NCBI GenBank assembly: GCA_023246535.1
Contig: JAHFIF010000004.1
Location: 6,875-22,136, forward strand
DNA from: a bacterium
GTDB lineage: Bacteria > Patescibacteriota > Patescibacteriia > CAIQCM01
Length of the DNA: 15,262 nt
Reading direction: 5' to 3'
The notes beneath the pieces are model-generated. The model did no database searches and was not told where the DNA came from. It worked only from the letters and a program-made list of their open reading frames with translations. Position 1 is the stretch's first letter, and every line of letters starts with the position of its first letter. Below, piece by piece: positions 1 to 5,838 of this stretch. A program made the position numbers and the translations under genes.

Positions 1-6
1 TATAAT
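1..6 (+). promoter_or_regulatory. Candidate -10 box of the cca gene
   Basis: A perfect TATAAT begins at the first base of the window, 16 nt before the cca ATG. It would place transcription start near base 13, giving a leader of about 10 nt with no Shine-Dalgarno sequence. Any -35 element lies outside the window. A six-codon reading frame starts at 9 and its TGA stop overlaps the cca ATG as ATGA, but it would begin before the predicted transcript start. Confidence 0.45.
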
Positions 7-22
7 CCATGAATTCATCACT

Positions 23-1636
23 ATGAATAATTCGGGAGAAGGCCGATTCGCACCGATCGAAGCAATTGAACCAGCCAATGAACGTGAAAAACCGATCGTT
101 GAAAAACTCCCCCTTCCCGATGAGTTCATCAATGTCCTCGAAGCCAACGACATGTCCGAACACGCCCGCGTCTACCGGGCGACCGTCGAATTGGCAAGCG
201 CGCTCCAGGAGATCGGCGGTCGGGCGCTCCTTGTTGGCGGATGCATCCGCGACATGCTCGCGCATAAGATCCCGAAAGATTTTGACATTGAGGTTTACAA
301 ACTCCAACCTGAACAGATCGAAGAAGTCGCCCGGCGCTTCGGCAAAGTCTCCGAGGTCGGCAAGGCCTTTGGCATTTTAAAGATCTCGCTCGGCGAAGGC
401 GTCGATATCGACCTTTCGCTGCCGCGCGCCGATTCAAAGACCGGCGCCGGACATAAAGGTTTTGACGTCAGCATCGACCCGGACATGTCAGTGACCGAGG
501 CCGCCAAGCGCCGCGATTTTACGATCAACTCGATGGTCGGCGATCCGCTGACCGGGGAAATCTTTGATCCGTTCGGCGGCGCGCAAGACCTCAAAGACCG
601 CATCTTGCGCGTCACCGACGCCGAGCGCTTCCGCGACGATCCGCTGCGCGTCATGCGCGCCCTGCAATTCGTCGGGCGGCTTGGTTTGTCGATCGATCCG
701 GAAAGTCGGCAGATCATTTCCTCAATGGTGCCCGAACTTAAAGACCTGCCAAAGGAAAGGCTGTACGAAGAATGGAAAAAACTCTTGCTAAAATCGGGCA
801 AACCATCGCTCGGCCTCACGGCCGGCATGGCGCTAGGAGTTTTTAATGAGATCCACCCGGAATTTCCGCCGCTCGCCGCCACGCCGCAGGAGCCTGAATG
901 GCATCCCGAAGGCGACGCTTGGGTGCATACGCTCATGTGCGTCGATGAAGCCGCCAAAATAATCCGCCGCGAACAGCTTGATGAAGAAACGGCATTAACG
1001 GTCATGTTAAGCACCCTTTGCCATGATCTGGGCAAACCAACGACCACGAAACAGGAAGAGAAAAAGATCACCTCATACGGCCATGAAGCCGCCGGCGAGG
1101 AACCCGCCAAAAAATTCCTGGCCACGCTTGGCGCCCCGGCCGTCGTTCGCGACAAAGTCGCGCGCCTGGTTGCCATGCACCTCATGCCGATCCAATTCTA
1201 TGGCGACGAAACGCTGCGCCATCAAGACGTTTCCGACGGTTCCATCCGCCGCCTGGCCGCCAACCTGAGCCCGGCGACAATCAACGAACTGGTTCTCGTT
1301 TCCGAAGCCGACGTGATCGGCCGCGGCCCATTTGAAGACCCTGAGGTCAAGGACCAGCTCTTGCTCAACCTGCATGAATTCCCGGCCGGAAAGTGGCTGC
1401 TCACGCGGGCGCGCGCGATCGAGGTCGAGAACAGCAAACCCGTTTCCCTGCTCCGGGGCCGCGATCTCATGCTCCTTGGCTTCAAGCCCGGCGAACATGT
1501 CGGCAAGATCGTCAAGCTTGCCGACGCCCTCCGGGACGAGAAAGCCATGACCAGAGAAGCGATCTTGCAATTATTAAACGGCCGCGAAAAAGACCCCGCG
1601 GCGTTAATCGAAGAAATGAACGCTTTGCTCAGGTAA
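23..1636 (+). CDS. cca: CCA-adding tRNA nucleotidyltransferase with HD domain
   Basis: This enzyme adds or repairs the 3'-terminal CCA of tRNAs in the cytoplasm. The 537-residue protein has the class II nucleotidyltransferase head: VGGCIRD at residues 71-77, the metal-binding DFD at 86-88, a third carboxylate region VDID at 127-130, RRDFTINSM at 163-171 for ribose/base selection, and RDDPLRVMRALQF at 204-216. The C-terminal half carries an HD phosphohydrolase domain, with His-Asp at 334-335 and further histidines at 302, 354 and 386. HD domains in this family are linked to 2'-phosphatase and cyclic phosphodiesterase activity on damaged tRNA ends. The first 45 residues are a poorly conserved extension. 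The ATG at 23 has no Shine-Dalgarno sequence but follows a TATAAT box. The tRNA gene in this window already encodes CCA, so repair may be the main role. The family call is secure; the HD activity is inferred. Confidence 0.95.
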   Translation: MNNSGEGRFAPIEAIEPANEREKPIVEKLPLPDEFINVLEANDMSEHARVYRATVELASALQEIGGRALLVGGCIRDMLAHKIPKDFDIEVYKLQPEQIEEVARRFGKVSEVGKAFGILKISLGEGVDIDLSLPRADSKTGAGHKGFDVSIDPDMSVTEAAKRRDFTINSMVGDPLTGEIFDPFGGAQDLKDRILRVTDAERFRDDPLRVMRALQFVGRLGLSIDPESRQIISSMVPELKDLPKERLYEEWKKLLLKSGKPSLGLTAGMALGVFNEIHPEFPPLAATPQEPEWHPEGDAWVHTLMCVDEAAKIIRREQLDEETALTVMLSTLCHDLGKPTTTKQEEKKITSYGHEAAGEEPAKKFLATLGAPAVVRDKVARLVAMHLMPIQFYGDETLRHQDVSDGSIRRLAANLSPATINELVLVSEADVIGRGPFEDPEVKDQLLLNLHEFPAGKWLLTRARAIEVENSKPVSLLRGRDLMLLGFKPGEHVGKIVKLADALRDEKAMTREAILQLLNGREKDPAALIEEMNALLR

Positions 1637-1647
1637 GAAACGGGGCG

Positions 1648-1653
1648 TAGAAT
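1648..1653 (+). promoter_or_regulatory. Candidate -10 box for a leaderless methyltransferase mRNA
   Basis: TAGAAT (five of six consensus bases) ends 6 nt before the ATG at 1660. Transcription would therefore start at or beside the A of the start codon. A weak -35 candidate, TTGCTC at 1625-1630, sits exactly 17 nt upstream inside the end of cca. No Shine-Dalgarno sequence precedes the ATG, which fits leaderless initiation. Confidence 0.45.
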
Positions 1654-1659
1654 ATACGT

Positions 1660-2166
1660 ATGGACATCATTCCCGGCATCGTTTTTTTCATCCTCATCGT
1701 CTTTTTGGTGACGATGATCTTGGCCAGTTCCGCCCCGTGGCTGCCGACGCGGCGCAAGGACATGGAGCGCGTTTTAAAACTCGCGACCATCGCGCCGGGC
1801 GAGGTCTTTTACGACCTTGGCTGCGGCGACGGGCGCCTCGTCGTTGAGGCGTCGCGCGCCGGGGCCAAGGCCGTCGGCTTGGACATTTCGCTCATGTCGT
1901 ATTTCATGTCGCTGGTCCGAGTCGCCGCGGCCCGCTCCCGCGCCAAGATCGCTTTCAAGAATCTCTTCCGCCAAAACCTGTCGGACGCCGACATCGTTTA
2001 TCTCTTTCTTACGCCTCCCGCCATGCCCAAAATAAAAAACAAGCTGGAGTCCGAACTTAAAAAAGGCGCGCGCGTCATTTCTTACGCCTTTGCCATCCCC
2101 GGCCTGGAGCTGGTCGCCGCCGACCAGCCGCCGAACCGCCAATCCATTTATTTATACCGGATCTAG
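1660..2166 (+). CDS. Membrane-anchored class I SAM-dependent methyltransferase (FAM173/ATPSC-KMT-like)
   Basis: This is a predicted S-adenosylmethionine-dependent methyltransferase of 168 residues. Residues 4-22 form one hydrophobic N-terminal helix. It is followed by an APWLPT segment (25-30) and the SAM-binding motif I DLGCGDGR at 52-59. An acidic residue at 75 probably contacts the SAM ribose. DADIVYLFLTPP at 109-120 is the motif IV region. A hydrophobic helix, then a Pro-Thr segment, then a short Rossmann domain resembles the FAM173/ATP-synthase c-subunit lysine methyltransferase group. That assignment is from pattern only and the substrate is unknown. The catalytic domain should face the cytoplasm. 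The gene begins 23 nt after cca, probably from its own -10 box, and ends 3 nt before the phosphatase-like gene, so the two are likely cotranscribed. Confidence 0.8.
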   Translation: MDIIPGIVFFILIVFLVTMILASSAPWLPTRRKDMERVLKLATIAPGEVFYDLGCGDGRLVVEASRAGAKAVGLDISLMSYFMSLVRVAAARSRAKIAFKNLFRQNLSDADIVYLFLTPPAMPKIKNKLESELKKGARVISYAFAIPGLELVAADQPPNRQSIYLYRI

Positions 2167-2169
2167 CCT

Positions 2170-2715
2170 ATGCCCATCGTCATCACCTATTTCCCGCACG
2201 GCGCCACCGCCGACAACGAGAACAAGATCTCGTCCGGCTGGTCCGATCCGCCGCTTTCGGAAAAAGGAAAACAGCAGGCGCTTGAACTCAAGGCGCAAAT
2301 CAAAAACCGCCAATACGACGTCGTCTTTTGTTCGGATCTGAAGCGCGCTTCCGAAACCGCCAAACTCTGCTTTGCCGAAGGAACGCCGATCGTCGAGGAC
2401 AGCCGGCTGCGGGAGTGCAATTACGGAAAATTGAACGGCGCGCCGAGCGCGGTCGTCGAACCGCTCCAGGAGCAGCGCATTAAAGAACGATTCGACGGCG
2501 GCGAATGCTACGAGGACGTCAGAGAGCGGATCTTCGGTTTCCTCGAATTTCTCAAACAAAACAATGAAAACGGCTCAGTGGCCATTGTCTCGCACAAAGC
2601 CCCGCAGCTCATCCTCGACGTTTTGCTCAAAGGGAAGACCTGGGAACAGGCGTTTGCCGAAGACTGGCGGAAACAAGGCGCCTGGCAGCCGGGCTGGGAA
2701 TACATTTTAGAATAG
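2170..2715 (+). CDS. Histidine phosphatase-superfamily protein with altered RHG motif
   Basis: The 181-residue protein has the phosphoglycerate mutase-like layout. The catalytic His-Gly is at residues 10-11. SDLKRASETA at 55-64 supplies Arg59, a conserved phosphate-binding residue. Glu82 in LRECNYG is the likely acid, and SHKAP at 141-145 supplies the second catalytic His142. The usual first motif Arg-His-Gly reads Pro-His-Gly, so the first phosphate-contacting arginine is missing. From memory, CPR relatives also replace this Arg (for example Val-His-Gly followed by a similar TTTDNE-like stretch), so this looks like a subfamily trait. The substrate is unknown and activity may be altered. The gene lies 3 nt downstream of the methyltransferase and has no Shine-Dalgarno sequence. 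Confidence 0.85.
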   Translation: MPIVITYFPHGATADNENKISSGWSDPPLSEKGKQQALELKAQIKNRQYDVVFCSDLKRASETAKLCFAEGTPIVEDSRLRECNYGKLNGAPSAVVEPLQEQRIKERFDGGECYEDVRERIFGFLEFLKQNNENGSVAIVSHKAPQLILDVLLKGKTWEQAFAEDWRKQGAWQPGWEYILE

Positions 2716-2740
2716 CCGAGCGTAGGTATTTTGGCCGGGT

Positions 2741-2745
2741 AGGAG
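2741..2745 (+). promoter_or_regulatory. Shine-Dalgarno sequence of glgA
   Basis: AGGAG lies 4 nt before the ATG at 2750 and 13 nt before a second in-frame ATG at 2759. The spacing favours 2750, although 4 nt is short. It is the only clear Shine-Dalgarno sequence I see before any gene in this window. Confidence 0.6.
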
Positions 2746-2749
2746 TACC

Positions 2750-4321
2750 ATGGTAGATATGGCTAAAATAACAAAATTATTCGGGATTAAAAAGGATAAA
2801 TTAAAAGTTCTTTTCTTATCATCGGAGGAAGCGCCTTTTGCCAAAGTCGGCGGCTTGGGCGAGGTCACGTTCTCGCTGCCCAGAGCGCTGAAACGGCTCG
2901 GCCATGACCCCCGGGTCATGATCCCGCTCTACGGCAACATCGACCAGGAAAAATTCAAACTGTCCTACGTTCAGCGAAACCTCAATGTGCCGAGCGGTTT
3001 TGAAGACGGAGCCAAAAAAATAATTTGCAATGTTCGCAAATACGAACCGACCGCGCCGAACGAAGATCCGGTAACCACCTATTTCTTGGAAAACCAGGAG
3101 TATTACGAACTCCGCTCCAATGTTTACGGATATGCCGACGACCGGATCCGCTTTGCCCTGCTCTCGCGCGGCTGCCTGGAGTTCCTCAATGCCAACCGGT
3201 CATGGACGCCGGATGTGATCGTTTGCGCCGATTGGATGTCGGGATATTTGCCCAACCTTTTAAAGACCGATTACAAGGACCATAAGGCGCTCGCGGACAT
3301 CGCGACCGTGTTTTCCATTCATAATTTGGCCGCCCAAGGCACCGACAAGCCGCAGCGTTTCACCGCCGAAACCTCGCGCGACGATGGCTACGGCGCGCTC
3401 CCCGACTTGTTTGACCTGCGGATGAACGACGTGAACCCCATGCGCCGCGGAATCTCGCATGCCGACATTATCAATACGGTTTCGTCGACCTACGCCAAAG
3501 AGATCACCACCGCCGAGTACGGCGAAGGACTCGAGGACCTGTTGCGCCAAAAACAAGACAAACTGTTCGGCATCCTGAACGGCATCGATTACAAGACCAA
3601 CGATCCGGCCACGGACAAGTTTGTGGCGGCAAATTTTTCTTCCGGAAATTTTGACGCGCGCAAAGAGAACAAAGCGGCGCTGCAGAAAAAATTGGGATTG
3701 CCCCAGGACAAAAGCATTTTCGTCATGGGCGTGGTTTCCCGGATCGCCAGACAAAAAGGTTTTGTCCTGCTTCAATCCGTTCTCGAAACCTTTCTCCGCG
3801 CCACCGGTTCGCAAATGATCATCGTCGGAACCGGCGAAACCGAACTCATGGATTATTTCTTGGACCTGCAGAAAAAGCTGCCGGCGCAAATGTCGGCCGT
3901 CATGCATTATGACAACGATTTGCCGCATCTCATCTTTGCCGGGTGCGATGTCATTCTCATCCCTTCGAAATATGAGCCGTCCGGACTCACCCAAATGGAG
4001 GCGATGCGCTACGGCGCCGTTCCCGTCGCGCGGCGGACCGGCGGCTTGGCCGACACGATCGACGACGACCGTCCGGGTGAAGGCCGCAACACCGGTTTTC
4101 TTTTCGACAACATGGACCCGCTGGAATTCTTGATCGCGATGACACGCGCCTATGCAAGCTGGCGCCATCGCGCCGAATGGAAATCGATGAGAAAGCGCGT
4201 CATGAAAAAAGACTTCTCCTGGGACCGTTCGGCGCGGGAATACTCCGTGCTGTTCAAGGGCGCGGTCGACAATCACCGCCAAAACCAGGCAAATATGAAG
4301 ACTCGTAAAAATGGTGTATAA
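2750..4321 (+). CDS. glgA: Glycogen (starch) synthase, GT5 family
   Basis: This is a GT-B glycosyltransferase that extends alpha-1,4-glucan chains from a nucleotide-glucose donor in the cytoplasm. Its 523 residues are near the usual GlgA length. The N-terminal domain has the donor-binding KVGGLGEV at residues 32-39 and a His-Asn at 191-192 (family HNLAYQG-like loop). The C-terminal domain has RIARQKG at 331-337, supplying the conserved Arg and Lys. The retaining-glycosyltransferase E-x7-E signature is at Glu409 and Glu417 within SKYEPSGLTQMEAMRYG, followed by RTGGLADT. Residues 1-18 form a short extension before the core (LKVLFLSSEEAPFAKVGG). No glgB, glgC or glgP gene is in the window, so the pathway cannot be judged here. 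Assignment to the GlgA family is strong. ADP-glucose rather than UDP-glucose as donor is assumed from the family. Confidence 0.95.
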   Translation: MVDMAKITKLFGIKKDKLKVLFLSSEEAPFAKVGGLGEVTFSLPRALKRLGHDPRVMIPLYGNIDQEKFKLSYVQRNLNVPSGFEDGAKKIICNVRKYEPTAPNEDPVTTYFLENQEYYELRSNVYGYADDRIRFALLSRGCLEFLNANRSWTPDVIVCADWMSGYLPNLLKTDYKDHKALADIATVFSIHNLAAQGTDKPQRFTAETSRDDGYGALPDLFDLRMNDVNPMRRGISHADIINTVSSTYAKEITTAEYGEGLEDLLRQKQDKLFGILNGIDYKTNDPATDKFVAANFSSGNFDARKENKAALQKKLGLPQDKSIFVMGVVSRIARQKGFVLLQSVLETFLRATGSQMIIVGTGETELMDYFLDLQKKLPAQMSAVMHYDNDLPHLIFAGCDVILIPSKYEPSGLTQMEAMRYGAVPVARRTGGLADTIDDDRPGEGRNTGFLFDNMDPLEFLIAMTRAYASWRHRAEWKSMRKRVMKKDFSWDRSAREYSVLFKGAVDNHRQNQANMKTRKNGV

Positions 4322-4322
4322 T
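4317..4322 (+). promoter_or_regulatory. Candidate -10 box overlapping the end of glgA
   Basis: A perfect TATAAT overlaps the glgA stop codon (TAA at 4319-4321) and ends 11 nt before an ATG at 4334. Transcription would start about 5 nt before that ATG. I see no convincing -35. The position supports 4334, not the later TTG, as the original start of the next gene. Confidence 0.45.
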
Positions 4323-4333
4323 ATAAACGTCAT

Positions 4334-4381
4334 ATGCCCGACTCCGACCGCCCGGCCCACGAACAAATTTTCGCCAAATGA
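4334..4381 (+). pseudogene. 5' end of the small membrane-protein gene, cut by an in-frame TGA
   Basis: From the ATG at 4334 the frame reads MPDSDRPAHEQIFAK and stops at TGA (4379-4381). It continues in the same frame as EISAYPHYERGTLWY into the gene annotated at 4418. From memory, CPR homologues of this small membrane protein have a tryptophan before this acidic/aromatic stretch, so TGG changing to TGA is the simplest explanation. The original gene would then run 4334-4825 (163 codons plus stop). Confidence 0.55.
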
Positions 4382-4417
4382 GAGATCTCGGCCTACCCGC
4401 ACTACGAGCGCGGGACA

Positions 4418-4825
4418 TTGTGGTATGTCCTCACCGGAATCATTGCCGGCGCTATTCTGGTCATTGCTTTTTTGACCTACAATTTCCTCTTGGCCGTCAT
4501 CATCGTCATGGTCGGCGTGGTCATGGTCATCCAGGGCGGCGTTAAACCGCCGATCGTCGAAGTCGAGGTCGGGCCGCTGGGCATCCGCCGCGGCTCGCAC
4601 TATATTCCCTATTCATCGATCGACCATTTTTGGATCGTTTACGACCCGCCCATTAAAAGCCTCCATTTCAACACACCCCGTTCCATCTTCCCGATGAACC
4701 ACATTCCCATCGACGGCCAAAACCCCATAGAACTGCGAACCTTCCTCAAAAAACACATTCGCGAGGATATCGAGCGCGATTCCGAGCCGGTCATGGACAT
4801 GGTTTCGCGAATCTTGAAGATTTGA
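4418..4825 (+). CDS. Small two-helix membrane protein of unknown function, truncated 5' end
   Basis: I recognise the overall type (CPR small membrane protein with a hydrophobic hairpin and a compact soluble tail) but not a function. As it stands, the longest uninterrupted frame begins at TTG 4418 and gives 135 residues. Residues 3-39 are almost continuously hydrophobic, enough for two transmembrane helices joined at TYN. Residues 45-135 form a soluble domain with mixed beta character (EVEVGPLGIRRG, YIPYSSIDHFWIVYDPP), reminiscent of bacterial PH-like domains, then a charged helix. TTG 4418 is probably not the native start. It lies in the middle of the conserved juxtamembrane segment, has no ribosome-binding site, and the same frame is open upstream to an ATG at 4334 except for one TGA. 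The gene may be inactive, or the TGA may be an error. It is the only gene in the window ending in TGA. Confidence 0.6.
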   Translation: MWYVLTGIIAGAILVIAFLTYNFLLAVIIVMVGVVMVIQGGVKPPIVEVEVGPLGIRRGSHYIPYSSIDHFWIVYDPPIKSLHFNTPRSIFPMNHIPIDGQNPIELRTFLKKHIREDIERDSEPVMDMVSRILKI

Positions 4826-4856
4826 CGAAAAACCGATCTTCATGTAACCTTTTTTT
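4815..4856 (+). terminator. Weak intrinsic terminator after the small membrane-protein gene
   Basis: A 7-bp stem (TGAAGAT at 4815-4821 with ATCTTCA at 4836-4842) encloses a 14-nt loop. A run of seven Ts at 4850-4856 follows after another 7 nt. The stem is AT-rich and the T run is displaced, so this is a weak candidate. The run also lies just upstream of the tRNA gene. Confidence 0.3.
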
Positions 4857-4868
4857 GTTATCGAATAG

Positions 4869-4946
4869 GCACGCGTAGCTCAGCCCGGATAGAGCATCAG
4901 CTTGCGGAGCTGGTGGCCGCAGGTTCAAATCCTGCCGCGTGCACCA
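4869..4946 (+). tRNA. tRNA-Arg, anticodon GCG, CCA encoded
   Basis: The cloverleaf folds completely by eye. The acceptor stem GCACGCG (4869-4875) pairs with CGCGTGC (4936-4942). The D stem GCTC/GAGC (4878-4881, 4892-4895) encloses a loop with GG followed by A20, an arginine identity base. The anticodon stem TCAGC/GCTGG holds the loop TTGCGGA with anticodon GCG at 4904-4906. The variable loop has 5 nt, and the T stem GCAGG/CCTGC has loop TTCAAAT. The discriminator is A4943 and CCA is encoded at 4944-4946. It should read CGC and CGU. Most bacteria use an A34 (inosine) tRNA here, so G34 is notable. A possible promoter is TTGACG at 4822-4827 with a poor -10 17 nt downstream, which is not convincing. 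Confidence 0.95.
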
Positions 4947-4976
4947 AAAATGACCATCGCTGCGATGGTCATTTTT
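4946..4976. terminator. Bidirectional intrinsic terminator between tRNA-Arg and comF
   Basis: A perfect 14-bp stem has one arm at 4946-4959 and the other at 4963-4976, with loop CTG. The arms start with an A run and end with a T run, so U tracts follow the hairpin in both directions. The core is TGACCATCG/CGATGGTCA. It sits between the plus-strand tRNA gene and the convergent minus-strand comF gene and can serve both. Confidence 0.85.
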
Positions 4977-4991
4977 GTTATGGTTTTAAAG

Positions 4992-5714
4992 TTAATTGAT
5001 CAGTCGGTCGCCGCGGCCGTGCGCCAAGGCAAAACCGAACACGCGGCGGGCGCCGGCCTCGCGCAGGGCCTGGGCGGCGGCGCGCATGGTTTCGCCGCTC
5101 GTTACCACGTCATCGACTAAAATGACGTCGCCGGCCACGGGCAAGCTGGAAAAGGCCTGCTGGCAATTGGCACGGCGTTCGGCCGTATCGAGCCGCGCCT
5201 GCTCTTCGGTCTTTTTCCGGCGAGTGAGAGGGGTTGCCGCCGCCAAGCCCAAGGTTTCCGCCACCACGCCGCCGATCGTTGCCGCCTGGTTAAAACCGCG
5301 CTCGCGCTCGCGCGCGGCATGGAGCGGCACGGGAATGACCACCGCCGTCGCGGGAAAAAGCGTTTTTAGCTTGCCGACCCCCGCCGCGGTCAAACCGCAA
5401 AGAATCCTTTTTATCTCCCCCGCTCCGTGATACTTATATTCTTTGATCAAGCGGCGAACCTTGGGATCGGCGTAATGATACGGCGAGATGAGCGCCGCGA
5501 GCGGCGTGTTGTCGAGGCAGCACGAATGGACAACGCCGCCGGCGGAAACCAACCCGCAGCCGGGACAAAGAAACAGCGGCTTGGCCGCGATCGCGCTATG
5601 GCAATCGACGCAAAGCCAACCGCCTTCTTGGCCGCAGCCGAGACAATAGATCGGAAAAAGAGCGTCCAAGAACGCCCTTTTTATCCGTTCGAATTTGTTC
5701 GTTGAATTTAACAT
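4992..5714 (-). CDS. comF: ComF family protein (zinc-finger phosphoribosyltransferase-like competence factor)
   Basis: ComF proteins work on the cytoplasmic side during natural transformation, after DNA uptake. The 240-residue product has the typical N-terminal zinc-binding region with Cys pairs at 24/27, 35/38, 50/53 and 65/66. The type I phosphoribosyltransferase fold follows, with IPVP at 127-130, RERGFNQA at 137-144 and the PRPP-binding signature VILVDDVVTSGETM at 197-210. Length and order match the family, and nothing appears missing. The ATG at 5714 has no Shine-Dalgarno sequence but is preceded directly by a U tract closing a 122-bp palindrome. It is the last gene of the minus-strand run after the type IV secretion-like genes, 122 bp behind the VirB8-like gene. 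It could be cotranscribed with them or controlled through the palindrome. Confidence 0.92.
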   Translation of the reverse strand: MLNSTNKFERIKRAFLDALFPIYCLGCGQEGGWLCVDCHSAIAAKPLFLCPGCGLVSAGGVVHSCCLDNTPLAALISPYHYADPKVRRLIKEYKYHGAGEIKRILCGLTAAGVGKLKTLFPATAVVIPVPLHAARERERGFNQAATIGGVVAETLGLAAATPLTRRKKTEEQARLDTAERRANCQQAFSSLPVAGDVILVDDVVTSGETMRAAAQALREAGARRVFGFALAHGRGDRLIN

Positions 5715-5716
5715 TT

Positions 5717-5838
5717 AAAAACCAAGCGGTCGTGGGCGATTCTAGGCGCCGCCGAGAAGCGGACCGAAGCGTACGCGAACGTACGTCGAGGGAGCATTGG
5801 AGGCGGCAACAACGAAGCGCGCCGACCGATTGGTTTTT
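5717..5838. repeat. 122-bp centred imperfect palindrome before comF
   Basis: Three stems share the same centre. The outer arms 5717-5732 and 5823-5838 pair at 15 of 16 positions (AAAAACCAAGCGGTCG against CGACCGATTGGTTTTT). The middle arms GCCGCC 5748-5753 and GGCGGC 5802-5807 pair fully. An apical hairpin CGTACG 5770-5775 / CGTACG 5780-5785 encloses a 4-nt loop (TTCG on the minus strand). The unpaired stretches between stems are equal on both sides (15/15 and 16/16 nt). On the minus strand the final arm ends in five Us immediately before the comF start, so it may act as a terminator or attenuator. It could also be a dispersed intergenic repeat. It fills the whole gap between the VirB8-like gene and comF, and no protein gene is evident in it. 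Confidence 0.75.

Noticed and set aside
295..1185. 296-codon minus-strand open frame inside cca
   Set aside because: It is Ser/Arg/Cys-rich shadow sequence opposite conserved CCA-adding enzyme motifs. No start signal or family resemblance.
2716..2749. Riboswitch or promoter before glgA
   Set aside because: The 34-bp gap holds only a Shine-Dalgarno sequence. No -10 box or hairpin is convincing.
3260..4600. 446-codon minus-strand open frame opposite glgA and the small membrane-protein gene
   Set aside because: It is antisense to a fully recognisable glycogen synthase. Its protein is His/Arg/Asp-biased with no domain, as expected for the mirror frame of GC-rich coding DNA.
4334..4825. Genome-wide recoding of UGA as an amino acid
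   Set aside because: Only one internal TGA is seen, Trp and Gly are encoded normally elsewhere, all other long frames lack TGA, and reading through the gene's terminal TGA would run into the tRNA gene.
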